Shown here: piece after piece, positions 9,179 to 16,812 of the stretch
Position numbering within the stretch: the first letter of the stretch is position 1
How the letters are laid out: each line of letters starts with the position of its first letter
Assembly (NCBI RefSeq): GCF_000146345.1
Contig: NZ_GL397071.1
Coordinates: forward strand, 2,018,695-2,082,694
DNA length: 64,000 nt
Reading direction: 5' to 3'
Source of the DNA: Peptoniphilus duerdenii ATCC BAA-1640
Lineage (GTDB): Bacteria > Bacillota > Clostridia > Tissierellales > Peptoniphilaceae
The notes under the pieces: model-generated
Told to the model about the DNA's origin: nothing
What the model saw: only the letters and a program-made list of their open reading frames with translations
The model's database searches: none
Made by a program: the position numbers and the translations under genes

Positions 9179-9663
9179 TATATATTTTTAAGTCCTTTCT
9201 TGATTGGAGATATTATAATAAATACCACCACTGCACTTACAAGTATCTGTACAACATTTCCAGGTATTGATGCGAATGGTGCTACGAATGAATGATACAT
9301 AATTGCTTCGCCGAAGTAATATCCTAGTACCTTTATCACTACCATTAGTACAAATCCTATTAAAAGATTTTGCATGTTAAATTTTTTGGTCACATTTCCT
9401 AGTACGTATCCCATGATTAGACATGTGATTACTGTAATTGGTGCCCATGCTAAGTATCCAGAGAATATATCGAACATTCCCATTCCAAGCGCTCCTGCTA
9501 TGGCTCCCACATATGGTCCATAGACGATGGATGCCACGAAGAATGGAACGTTACCCAGGTGAACTAAGCCTCCTGCAATTGGTCCTGGAACTTTTAGCCA
9601 TGTAAATAGGAAAATTAGTGCTGCTGATAGAGCTGTGATAGTTATATTTTTTGTACTTTTCAT
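9178..9663 (-). CDS. ECF transporter S component, substrate unknown
   Basis: A 161-residue, very hydrophobic protein with five or six predicted membrane segments (about 8-24, 36-55, 57-75, 78-92, 99-120, 132-153) and a short basic C-terminus. The arrangement and the GGLVHLGN motif in the first third match S components of energy-coupling-factor vitamin transporters of the RibU/HmpT-like group. No ATPase or T component is nearby, so it would share a common ECF module. Substrate cannot be read from sequence. Its position between Hsp33 and thymidine kinase, in an operon with hpt, hints at a nucleobase-like or pyrimidine-derived ligand, which is only inference. Confidence 0.8.
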   Translation of the reverse strand: MKSTKNITITALSAALIFLFTWLKVPGPIAGGLVHLGNVPFFVASIVYGPYVGAIAGALGMGMFDIFSGYLAWAPITVITCLIMGYVLGNVTKKFNMQNLLIGFVLMVVIKVLGYYFGEAIMYHSFVAPFASIPGNVVQILVSAVVVFIIISPIKKGLKNI

Positions 9664-10539
9664 TTATTTCGCCGCCTTTTTAAGTATTTCTTCTAAATCT
9701 TCTTTGTTAAAATCATATTCCTTTGAACAGAAATGGCAAACCACGTGGGCATGACCATCTTCTTCTATGATCTTTTCTATTTCGTGGACCCCTATTGATG
9801 CTATGGAATCCTCTACCTTTTCTCTGCTACAGTCGCATCCAAATTCTATATCTTTTACTTCTAGAATTTCATATTCCATTTCTCCATAGATCTTTTTTAT
9901 TATTTCTTCTGGAGTATATTCAAGAAATAAATCCGTTATGGATTTGATCGGTGCCAGATTTTTTTCAATTATTTCTATATTTTCTTCTGGACAGTCGGGC
10001 ATAAGTTCTAGGATAAATCCTCCCGCTTCTTTTATGCTTAAGTCCACATCCACAAGCACTCCAAGACCAACCGCTGATTTTACTTGGTTGGAATTTAAGA
10101 GATAGTATGCAAAATCATCTCCTATCTCTGATGTTAAAAGTGGTACCGAGCCGGAGTAAGGCTCTTTCATTCCAAGGTCCATTGTGATATTTAATGTTCC
10201 TTTGCCTATGTATCCGCTGACATCAATCTTGCCATCAGACTCTCTCGCAGGCAGATCCACATTGTTATCTACATATCCCTTTATCTTTCCATCATTTTTT
10301 CCTGTTACAACTATCCTTCCACCAGGTCCATCCCCTGCAATGATAGCTGTAATGGTATCATTTTCGTTCTTAAGAGTTGACGCCATTATAGATGTCGCGG
10401 TAAGTGTCCTTCCCAGCGCACATGCAGCAGTCTTTGAAAGACCATGAGCAAGTCTTGCATCATTTACCACATCTGTTGTGTCTGCAAACCTCATCTTAAT
10501 CGTCTTGTCTTTTGAAATTGTACTATAAATTTTCCCCAT
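9664..10539 (-). CDS. hslO: Redox-regulated chaperone Hsp33
   Basis: Hsp33 is a holdase activated by oxidative unfolding, which protects proteins under oxidative stress. The C-terminal zinc switch is present as CDC and CHFC, with the expected spacing of about 30 residues. The N-terminal domain has VNDARLAHGLSKTAACALGR and GDGPGGRIVVTG. I choose the ATG at 10539 (MGKIYSTISKD); a GTG at 10557 would add six residues and increase the overlap with the upstream methyltransferase gene. Neither has a clear ribosome binding site, so coupling to the upstream gene is likely. Confidence 0.93.
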   Translation of the reverse strand: MGKIYSTISKDKTIKMRFADTTDVVNDARLAHGLSKTAACALGRTLTATSIMASTLKNENDTITAIIAGDGPGGRIVVTGKNDGKIKGYVDNNVDLPARESDGKIDVSGYIGKGTLNITMDLGMKEPYSGSVPLLTSEIGDDFAYYLLNSNQVKSAVGLGVLVDVDLSIKEAGGFILELMPDCPEENIEIIEKNLAPIKSITDLFLEYTPEEIIKKIYGEMEYEILEVKDIEFGCDCSREKVEDSIASIGVHEIEKIIEEDGHAHVVCHFCSKEYDFNKEDLEEILKKAAK

Positions 10540-11230
10540 AACAAACAAACGTGACACGTTTAGCTGTGTCTATACCTCCTTCATCGCTGTAATTATTATA
10601 TAGTTCTACTCTAAAACCACATTCTTCTAAGTAATTCTTAACAGTTTTAATATCGTGGGCACATTCCACATGATTTTCTATAAATCTTCTGTATGTACCA
10701 TTTTCTTCTTTTACAAAGAAATTGATATCGTAGTAGTTGAGCCTTTCCTCTTCGTCGAAGAAATTTTCCCAAACATAAAATACATTTTCCGTTTCATCTA
10801 TATAGACCTCTTCCATGTTTTGAAACTTATAAAATGTATTTAAATCAAAAATAAATATTCCGCCTTCATTTAAATTATTGGCTACATTCTTAAAAATATC
10901 TTTTAATTCTTCAGTATCCAAGATATAGCTTAAACTATCTCCAGAAGATATGATTGCATCATAGGACTTATGCATATCGAAACTTCTCATATCGAGACAG
11001 TAGAGATTGCCTTTCACCTTATTTCTTGCCATTGCAAGCATATCCGGCGAAAGATCAAAACCATCTATTTCAAAATCATCTTCTAGGAGCTTCATCATAG
11101 TTCCTGTGCCACATCCCATGTCTAGAACCGATTCTTTCCCATTTAGTTTTTCTTTTATAAACTCTGCAAAACCTTCGTAGTCTAAGTCATACATGAGTTC
11201 ATCGTAAATATATGCAAAACCCTTATACAA
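10523..11230 (-). CDS. Class I SAM-dependent methyltransferase
   Basis: A 235-residue methyltransferase. The SAM-binding motif I is VLDMGCGTGTMMKLL (about 35-49), followed by the acidic motif II FDLSPDMLAMA and a later GGIFIFDLNT strand. The N-terminus YIYDELMYDLDYEGFAEFI resembles the YqeM-like small-molecule or tRNA-associated group of Firmicutes, but no substrate can be assigned. It overlaps the sirtuin gene by 8 bases upstream and hslO downstream. Confidence 0.85.
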   Translation of the reverse strand: MYKGFAYIYDELMYDLDYEGFAEFIKEKLNGKESVLDMGCGTGTMMKLLEDDFEIDGFDLSPDMLAMARNKVKGNLYCLDMRSFDMHKSYDAIISSGDSLSYILDTEELKDIFKNVANNLNEGGIFIFDLNTFYKFQNMEEVYIDETENVFYVWENFFDEEERLNYYDINFFVKEENGTYRRFIENHVECAHDIKTVKNYLEECGFRVELYNNYSDEGGIDTAKRVTFVCYGENL

Positions 11231-11954
11231 TTTTTAGTTCCTCTACAATCTCAGAAAGTACCTTCGATGAATTTTCGTGGAATACAAAGTCCGCTCTATA
11301 ATCGAATGGAGTCCTATCGTTATTTATTATTATTAAATGAGGAAACATCTCTGGAAAGAAATTGACAGGACTTACCGTTAGAGATGAACCCACTACTATA
11401 AGCGTATCCTTTCCACTTGCAGCAGTGTATGCCTTTTGAAAATCGAGAGGCATACTATCTCCAAACATGACTACATTTGGCCTTACTGTCCCACCGCATT
11501 TTTCACATTTTGGTGGTATTTCTTTCTCCTCTACCTTTGAAACCAAGTACTCAAAAGGATATACAGCACCGCATTTGATGCAGTGGACGTCTCTAGTTTC
11601 CCCATGAACTTCAAAAATATTTTTAGATCCTGCTTTAAAATGAAGATTGTCTATGTTTTGAGTTATAATTCCATCTAAGTATCCTAATTCTTCCATCTTT
11701 GCAAGAGCGAGATGCCCCTTATTAGGCTTTCTATCGAAGAGATCTTTTAGAATTACATATCCTTCGCTGTAGAATCTCTCTGGTTCATACATTAAAACTT
11801 CTCTAGATAGGGCGGTAACTGGATCAAACTTTTGATAGTAGCCTGTGCTTGATCTAAAGTCTGGGATTCCAGAATCAGTAGATATTCCTGCACCGGTAAG
11901 TGCAAATACTCCATTTGAATTTTTAATAAGTTTTGCCGCTTCTTTAATACTCAT
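11223..11954 (-). CDS. cobB: NAD-dependent protein deacylase (sirtuin)
   Basis: A Sir2-family enzyme that removes acyl groups from lysine using NAD. All hallmarks are present: GAGISTDSGIPDFRS (about 20-34), the TQNIDNLH motif, the catalytic histidine in VHGETRDVHC, two zinc pairs (CIKCG and CEKCG) and the VVGSSLTVSP segment. The length of 243 is typical of bacterial sirtuins. It is cotranscribed with a CPBP protease, a methyltransferase and Hsp33, which suggests a stress or metabolic adjustment role. Confidence 0.95.
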   Translation of the reverse strand: MSIKEAAKLIKNSNGVFALTGAGISTDSGIPDFRSSTGYYQKFDPVTALSREVLMYEPERFYSEGYVILKDLFDRKPNKGHLALAKMEELGYLDGIITQNIDNLHFKAGSKNIFEVHGETRDVHCIKCGAVYPFEYLVSKVEEKEIPPKCEKCGGTVRPNVVMFGDSMPLDFQKAYTAASGKDTLIVVGSSLTVSPVNFFPEMFPHLIIINNDRTPFDYRADFVFHENSSKVLSEIVEELKIV

Positions 11955-11956
11955 GA

Positions 11957-12892
11957 CTACCTCCTAAAAATAGATAAGTTGTAAATAATGTAGAGAATAA
12001 ACTCTGCGAACACTGGAATAAAACTAAACCACTCAAAATCATCTATGGAACGTCTCGGCGTCTTCAAAACTTCGCTATTTTGTCTTATGGTTCTCTTTTT
12101 GCTCATATATTTAAATATGATTACTAAAAGCACTACACTTATTACAGAGAGAACTGTTAATACCACCACTGTAAAAGCTTCTGTAGAACCAATGGATTTA
12201 GCTAGGTTTGAATTTGAAAAGATACCGATGAAATTGTCGTTAAAAAACTTCGCCACAAGGATTGCTATAATATTATTGGTAAAATGGCTTATGATTGGAG
12301 CATAGATAGAACCAGTTAGTTCCATAAGATTTGCAAACAAAATTCCTAGAAGAAATGGTGCCACGAAATTTTGTATATCGAAATGGCTCATAGCAAAGAT
12401 AAAACTGCTAAGAAGTATTGCAAACTTTCTTCCATAGATATCATAGGCATTTAAAATCATCCCCCTGAAGAATACTTCTTCACAGATTGAAGGTATTAGA
12501 CAGGCGAATACTAGGTATATCGAGAAAGATGATTTTGTAAATATGTCCTGTGAAAAGTTGTTAAACTCTACAACTTTTGAAATTGCATTTAGAAATAGTC
12601 CGTTTAATAGAAGTATTATCGGATATGATAGGATCGTTACAAATATTACAAGGACTATATTTATAAATGAAATTTTATTTACCGACAAAAGTCTCTTAAC
12701 ATTTCCAGAAAAGAATAGAATTATAATGGCAGGTATGAGAAGTAAAAATACTTCTGTAATAAATGTGCCTAGGAAGAAATTCTTTTCTTGGATGGTATTG
12801 CCAATGGTTAGAAATAGTATTCCAAAGATAAGGCAGAAAATATTGACGGTAAAGATATTTATATTTTTTTTGTAATAATTTCTAGTTCTCAT
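11957..12892 (-). CDS. CPBP-family intramembrane metalloprotease
   Basis: A 311-residue multi-pass membrane protein with about eight hydrophobic segments. It carries the CPBP (Abi/CAAX-protease-like) active-site motifs: CEEVFFRGMIL with the paired glutamates and arginine, AMSHFDIQNF with a catalytic histidine, and SHFTNN. These proteases cleave substrates within the membrane; bacterial members act in peptide maturation or immunity, but no partner peptide gene is evident here apart from the small membrane ORF at 13396-13515. The start overlaps hpt by 11 bases. Confidence 0.88.
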   Translation of the reverse strand: MRTRNYYKKNINIFTVNIFCLIFGILFLTIGNTIQEKNFFLGTFITEVFLLLIPAIIILFFSGNVKRLLSVNKISFINIVLVIFVTILSYPIILLLNGLFLNAISKVVEFNNFSQDIFTKSSFSIYLVFACLIPSICEEVFFRGMILNAYDIYGRKFAILLSSFIFAMSHFDIQNFVAPFLLGILFANLMELTGSIYAPIISHFTNNIIAILVAKFFNDNFIGIFSNSNLAKSIGSTEAFTVVVLTVLSVISVVLLVIIFKYMSKKRTIRQNSEVLKTPRRSIDDFEWFSFIPVFAEFILYIIYNLSIFRR

Positions 12893-13406
12893 AGGTGAAT
12901 ATATAAGGGATATTTCTCATATAATCCCCATAATTTAATCCGTATCCAACTATGAACACATCTTCTATCTTAAATCCAATGTAGTCTGCTTCCACATCCA
13001 CTTCTCTTCTAGAAGGTTTATCTAGAAGTACGCAGGTCTTTAAAGATTTTGGATTTTTGCTATTTATATGTTCGATTACAGATTTCAAAGTATGACCGGA
13101 GTCGATTATATCATCGACTATAAGTACGTCTCTTCCTTCCACTTGTGATCTAAGATCAGAGATAATTTTAACTTCGCCACTGCTCTTTTCTTCGTGACCA
13201 TAGGACGCTGTGGTTAAGAAATCAACTTCCAGTTCCAAATCCATATTTCTAATTAGGTCTGCACAGAAAATAAATGAACCTCTAAGTAGTGATACCACTA
13301 GTAGATTCTTGTCCTTATAATCTTGTGTCAGCTCTGCACCTAATTTTTCAATTCTATTTCTTATATCTTCTTCCGAAAAAAGTATTTTTTTAGTCTTATT
13401 CTTCAT
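12882..13406 (-). CDS. hpt: Hypoxanthine phosphoribosyltransferase
   Basis: HPRT salvages hypoxanthine and guanine with PRPP to IMP and GMP. The PRPP loop is VLIVDDIIDSGHTL (about 94-107), with the N-terminal LLRGSFIFCADLIR and C-terminal purine-binding ADYIGFKIEDVFIVGYGLNY. The length of 174 is normal. The ATG lies within the 3' end of an upstream 39-codon membrane ORF, so initiation may be coupled to it. In many Firmicutes hpt neighbours tilS and ftsH; here it does not. Confidence 0.96.
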   Translation of the reverse strand: MKNKTKKILFSEEDIRNRIEKLGAELTQDYKDKNLLVVSLLRGSFIFCADLIRNMDLELEVDFLTTASYGHEEKSSGEVKIISDLRSQVEGRDVLIVDDIIDSGHTLKSVIEHINSKNPKSLKTCVLLDKPSRREVDVEADYIGFKIEDVFIVGYGLNYGDYMRNIPYIFTYEN

Positions 13407-13515
13407 TTTTTCTCCTCGAATTTATTTCTTTTAATTCTAAATAAATCTTATTAAGCGTAAGTTGGATTGTAAAGAGTATGATAATTATAATTGCGAGTAC
13501 AAAATAAACACCCAT
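13396..13515 (-). CDS. Small single-pass membrane peptide, 39 residues, unknown function
   Basis: A 39-codon ORF on the minus strand starts with ATG at 13515 behind a near-perfect AAGGAGGG ribosome binding site. The product begins MGVYFVLAIIIIILFTIQLT, a single hydrophobic helix of about 18 residues, then a charged tail YLELKEINSRRKNEE. It overlaps the hpt start by 11 bases in another frame. I do not recognise the family. The strong start signal, amphipathic tail and overlap with hpt argue that it is translated. It may simply couple translation of hpt, or it may be a small membrane regulator. Confidence 0.6.
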   Translation of the reverse strand: MGVYFVLAIIIIILFTIQLTLNKIYLELKEINSRRKNEE

Positions 13516-13532
13516 AAATCCCTCCTTATTTT

Positions 13533-13541
13533 ATTATACCA
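13533..13541 (-). promoter_or_regulatory. Possible extended -10 promoter of the hpt operon
   Basis: On the minus strand TGGTATAAT matches an extended -10. No -35 is recognisable and the site lies close to the preceding terminator. Transcription would start within a few bases of the ribosome binding site of the 39-codon ORF, which would be an unusually short leader. Confidence 0.4.
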
Positions 13542-13552
13542 TTAATTTTCAT

Positions 13553-13580
13553 AAAAAAATCCCACTTAATGAGAAGTGGG
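13553..13580 (-). terminator. Terminator overlapping the stop of the amidase-domain gene
   Basis: CCCACTT and AAGTGGG pair around a six-base loop on the minus strand and are followed by seven U. The stop codon at 13568-13566 spans the loop and descending arm. Confidence 0.92.
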
Positions 13581-14549
13581 AGTAAAATAAATTGTTTTGC
13601 TGCCAAGGGGTAAAATTTCATTTCGCCTTGGTTTTGTGTGGGCTGTATACTTCATGGTTACAGTATCTTGGTAGGTTATAAGAGCAACATGGGACGCATC
13701 AGTCCAATAGACTATTGACCCGGGCTCAACCTTTCCTCGAAATTTTTCTTGATAGAAAAATCCGTGGCGAGTAAGGTATGGGACAAGTCCTGAACCATCA
13801 TTTTTAAATCCTGTTGTAATCCAGTTTATTGCTCCTGGATAGAAACTTCCCTTTTCAGATATTCCGCCTTTGTTTATGCAGGTGGATACGAAATTGGCAC
13901 AGTTGTTTTCATACTCTGGTTCGTCTTTATAATGTTCTAGTGCGTAGGTGCAAGCTTCTTTTCTATCATAATTTCCTTCGCCGATTATTTTTTCGTAATT
14001 TATTGCTGCAGATTTTCCAAGATTACTAAGTCTATCTTCGTCTATCTTAATTGCAGAAAGTTCTAATGTTTTTTCATGGAGAGGAAATTTTAAATCACTG
14101 AAACTACTTTTGCCATTAGGCATGAGAAAAACTAGACTCGTCTTTGATTTATTTTTATAGAAATTATTTGCATAGTTTTCTAAGTAATTGGCATAATCTT
14201 TTGCTTCATCTGTACTTGCATTTTCTCTAAAACTTTTTATAAATGGTAGATCATGGGGAGATTTCGTTAGAGTCATATTAAATTCTGTGGTAAATTCCAG
14301 TCCTCTATCCGTTTCTTCTGTTGATGTGATTTTGAAATTTTCTATATCGTAGTATCCTCTGTAATTTTCAATTAAAAATTCTTCCACATCCTTTTCTATA
14401 TTCTTTACGATTTGCGGTTTTGGAGTAAATAGTTTTATATTTTTTACATTTCTTGCAATCCTTGGGACGATAAATATTAAAATTCCTAGGAAAAATATCA
14501 AAATAATTATTCTAAATAAAAATGAAAAAAGCCTTCTTAAAAATCTCAT
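13566..14549 (-). CDS. Membrane-anchored amidase-domain protein
   Basis: A 327-residue protein with an N-terminal signal anchor (about 7-30, FSFLFRIIILIFFLGILIFI), a poorly conserved middle of about 140 residues, and a C-terminal putative amidase domain (about 190-327, Amidase_6 type). The domain shows the cysteine motif NNCANFVSTCINKGG, the histidine region SHVALITY and AHTKPR. The architecture suggests peptidoglycan or peptide hydrolysis outside the membrane. It appears to be a single gene with an AGGAGG site and its own terminator. The promoter upstream is unclear (a TATAAT sits near 14560 without a good -35). Confidence 0.82.
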   Translation of the reverse strand: MRFLRRLFSFLFRIIILIFFLGILIFIVPRIARNVKNIKLFTPKPQIVKNIEKDVEEFLIENYRGYYDIENFKITSTEETDRGLEFTTEFNMTLTKSPHDLPFIKSFRENASTDEAKDYANYLENYANNFYKNKSKTSLVFLMPNGKSSFSDLKFPLHEKTLELSAIKIDEDRLSNLGKSAAINYEKIIGEGNYDRKEACTYALEHYKDEPEYENNCANFVSTCINKGGISEKGSFYPGAINWITTGFKNDGSGLVPYLTRHGFFYQEKFRGKVEPGSIVYWTDASHVALITYQDTVTMKYTAHTKPRRNEILPLGSKTIYFTPTSH

Positions 14550-14693
14550 AATACACCTCCTAATTATAGTACCAGGAATGTTTTACAAAATTTCTAAGAA
14601 GACTCTAAATTTGTTTTAAATTAATATTATTAAATTTTATTTTTTGATGAATTAAAATTAACTTAAACTAATTGAAAATAATTTAAATTAAAA
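14550..14693. other. AT-rich spacer between thiN and the amidase gene
   Basis: This gap holds the start signals of the amidase gene at its left end. The rest (about 14600-14690) is almost pure A and T with repeated AATTTAAATT-like words. No GC-containing terminator follows thiN, so either thiN transcripts read through or they end in a weak AT-only structure. Confidence 0.6.
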
Positions 14694-15323
14694 TCAATCC
14701 TTGGAAAGAATTAAAAATCCTTCTCCATCTATCTTTATCTTCGCAGCATCATCCTTAATTTGATTTGAAGTTGCACGAATTGTGTACCTGTTAAATTTAA
14801 AATCTTCCACATCGTAGTGGGCTCCTTTTATTGAAAGTGTGACCTCTTTTGAAACAGGAACTATGGAAAAATATTTGTAATTATTTTTTAAAATTTCAAC
14901 TTCTTCGTTAGAAATAAATCTAACTTCATTGTGGTCATCGATAAATCTTCCAGCCACATTTTCTTTTTTCAGTCTCTCTAGAAGAAACATGGAAGAAAAC
15001 ATATGATCAAGTCTCGTCCCCGTTGCAGCAAGGATCACAATATCATCTGCATCCTTTTCAAGTAGCACTTCAAGGCATAGTTCTGTATCGGTGAAATCTT
15101 TTTTTGTAGGATATTTTTTTATCTTAATATTATTTTTTTCGATAAATTCTCTTCCCACATCATCTATGGAATCAAAATCTCCAAGCACTTCGTCGGGAAT
15201 TATATCTGTTCCAATCAAATTTTTTATTCCGCCATCAGCAACTATGATGTACCTGCCATCTATATTTTCAAGAAGAGTTTTTTCACTGACCTTGGTTCCT
15301 CCGCTTATTAAAAGTCCCTTCAT
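14694..15323 (-). CDS. thiN: Thiamine pyrophosphokinase
   Basis: ThiN transfers pyrophosphate from ATP to thiamine, giving the cofactor thiamine diphosphate. The 209-residue protein has VADGGIKNL, the acidic motif EVLGDFDSIDD, KKDFTDTELCLEVL and the ATGTRLDH segment, all in family order. It overlaps rpe by 4 bases and closes the long housekeeping array, as in many Firmicutes (prkC-rsgA-rpe-thiN). Confidence 0.95.
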   Translation of the reverse strand: MKGLLISGGTKVSEKTLLENIDGRYIIVADGGIKNLIGTDIIPDEVLGDFDSIDDVGREFIEKNNIKIKKYPTKKDFTDTELCLEVLLEKDADDIVILAATGTRLDHMFSSMFLLERLKKENVAGRFIDDHNEVRFISNEEVEILKNNYKYFSIVPVSKEVTLSIKGAHYDVEDFKFNRYTIRATSNQIKDDAAKIKIDGEGFLILSKD

Positions 15324-15961
15324 CTTAGTGCCTTAAACCTCTTTATATTTTCTACTGCATCTCCGGTGAATATTCCAGAGCCGGATACCAACATATCTGC
15401 TCCAGCTTCATAAAATTTCATTGCGTTATCTAATTTTACTCCGCCATCGACTTCAATCTTTATGTCCAAGTTTTTTTCTTCGATAAGTTTTTTTATTTCT
15501 TTTATCTTTTCGAAGGATGACTCAATCATCTTTTGTCCGCCAAATCCAGGGTTAACACTCATTACAAGTACAAGGTCAACCTTGTCCAAGATCCAATTTA
15601 ATATTGAAATATCATCGGAAGGATTTAGTGCCACGCCAGCTTTAACTCCATAGGACTTAATTAGAGAAAGTGTCCTATCCAAGTGTTTCGTTGTAGAAGG
15701 ATGTACGGTTATAATATTTGCACCAGCATTTACAAAATCTTCTATAAAATTTTCCGGTCTTTCAATCATTAGATGCACATCGAATGGAATCTCTGTGTGA
15801 GGTCTCATAGCTTTTATAATTGGAGCTCCAAAGGTTATATTTGGAACGTAGTTTCCATCCATTACATCTAGATGAACGAAATCTGCTCCTCCAATATTTA
15901 ATTTTTCAAGTTCTCCTTTTAAATCTGCAAAGTCACATGAAAGCATTGACGGTGAAATCAT
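15320..15961 (-). CDS. rpe: Ribulose-phosphate 3-epimerase
   Basis: Interconverts ribulose 5-phosphate and xylulose 5-phosphate in the pentose phosphate pathway. The 213-residue TIM barrel starts ISPSMLSCDFADL and contains VHLDVMDGNYVPNITFG, the metal-binding FDVHLMIE, VMSVNPGFGGQ and EVDGGV. It overlaps thiN by 4 bases and rsgA by one base, and so belongs to the same operon. Confidence 0.97.
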   Translation of the reverse strand: MISPSMLSCDFADLKGELEKLNIGGADFVHLDVMDGNYVPNITFGAPIIKAMRPHTEIPFDVHLMIERPENFIEDFVNAGANIITVHPSTTKHLDRTLSLIKSYGVKAGVALNPSDDISILNWILDKVDLVLVMSVNPGFGGQKMIESSFEKIKEIKKLIEEKNLDIKIEVDGGVKLDNAMKFYEAGADMLVSGSGIFTGDAVENIKRFKALR

Positions 15962-16812
15962 TAGTACTTCCTCCTATTTTTTAATTCTTCATATAGTCTT
16001 ATATAACTTTCGTACCTGGTCTCTTCGACTTCTCCATTTTCTAATGCAGCTTTAACTCCACATCCGGGTTCATTTACATGGTGACAGTCGTTAAATTTAC
16101 AAGAATATTTATTAAACTCTCTAAAATAATATTTCAGATCTTCTGCTTCAACATCTACTTCGTAGCTAGAAAATCCTGGCGTATCAAAGATAAATGTATT
16201 ATTTTCTCCAGGAAATATTTCCACATGTCTAGTGGTGTGTTTACCTCTATTTAGCTTTGAAGAAACTGTTCCCGTTTCAAGATTTATATTTAAAATATTT
16301 GAAATCAAGGTTGATTTTCCAGCTGCTGATACTCCCGATAAGGCTGTGGTTTTACCTTCTAAAAGATTTTTTATACTTTCTTTTCCTTCTCCAGTAATCG
16401 CACTGTAAATGTAGGTTTCGTATCCGGCTTTTTCATAAATATTTTTAAGCTTGTTTGCATAATCTTTGTCCAAGTCTGCTTTAGATATGACAATCTTAAC
16501 AGTCATATCTTCTTTTTCATATTCAGCAAGGACTTTGTCGATTAAAAATATATTTGGGTTGGGATTCTTCGTAGGAATTATCACAAGTGCTAAGTCCACG
16601 TTGGCAACGGGAGGTCTCTTTAGCATGTTTTTTCTAGGATGAACATTAGTTATGTATCCAAGCATTTCCTTTTCAACTTCGAAATCAACGATATCTCCAA
16701 CTACAGGTTTTTCATCTTTATGGCGAAAAAGTCCACGAGCTCTTGTCTCGTAGACTTTGTCATCTTTTACATAATAAAATCCGCCGGTTAATTTAATAAT
16801 CTTACCAATCAT
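15961..16812 (-). CDS. rsgA: Ribosome small-subunit-dependent GTPase A
   Basis: RsgA is a circularly permuted GTPase that helps mature the 30S subunit. An N-terminal OB fold (about 1-65) is followed by the permuted G domain: ISKADLD (G4), the P-loop GVSAAGKSTL, DTPGFSSYEV (G3), and a C-terminal zinc knuckle with CKFNDCHHVNEPGC. The length of 283 is normal. It overlaps prkC by 4 bases; in Firmicutes the two are often neighbours, and RsgA is a known PrkC target. Confidence 0.96.
   Translation of the reverse strand: MIGKIIKLTGGFYYVKDDKVYETRARGLFRHKDEKPVVGDIVDFEVEKEMLGYITNVHPRKNMLKRPPVANVDLALVIIPTKNPNPNIFLIDKVLAEYEKEDMTVKIVISKADLDKDYANKLKNIYEKAGYETYIYSAITGEGKESIKNLLEGKTTALSGVSAAGKSTLISNILNINLETGTVSSKLNRGKHTTRHVEIFPGENNTFIFDTPGFSSYEVDVEAEDLKYYFREFNKYSCKFNDCHHVNEPGCGVKAALENGEVEETRYESYIRLYEELKNRRKY

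Noticed and set aside
10523-10557. A GTG start for hslO at 10557
   Set aside because: The six extra residues SRLFVM-type are not part of the Hsp33 N-terminus and increase the overlap; the ATG at 10539 gives the family start MGKIY.
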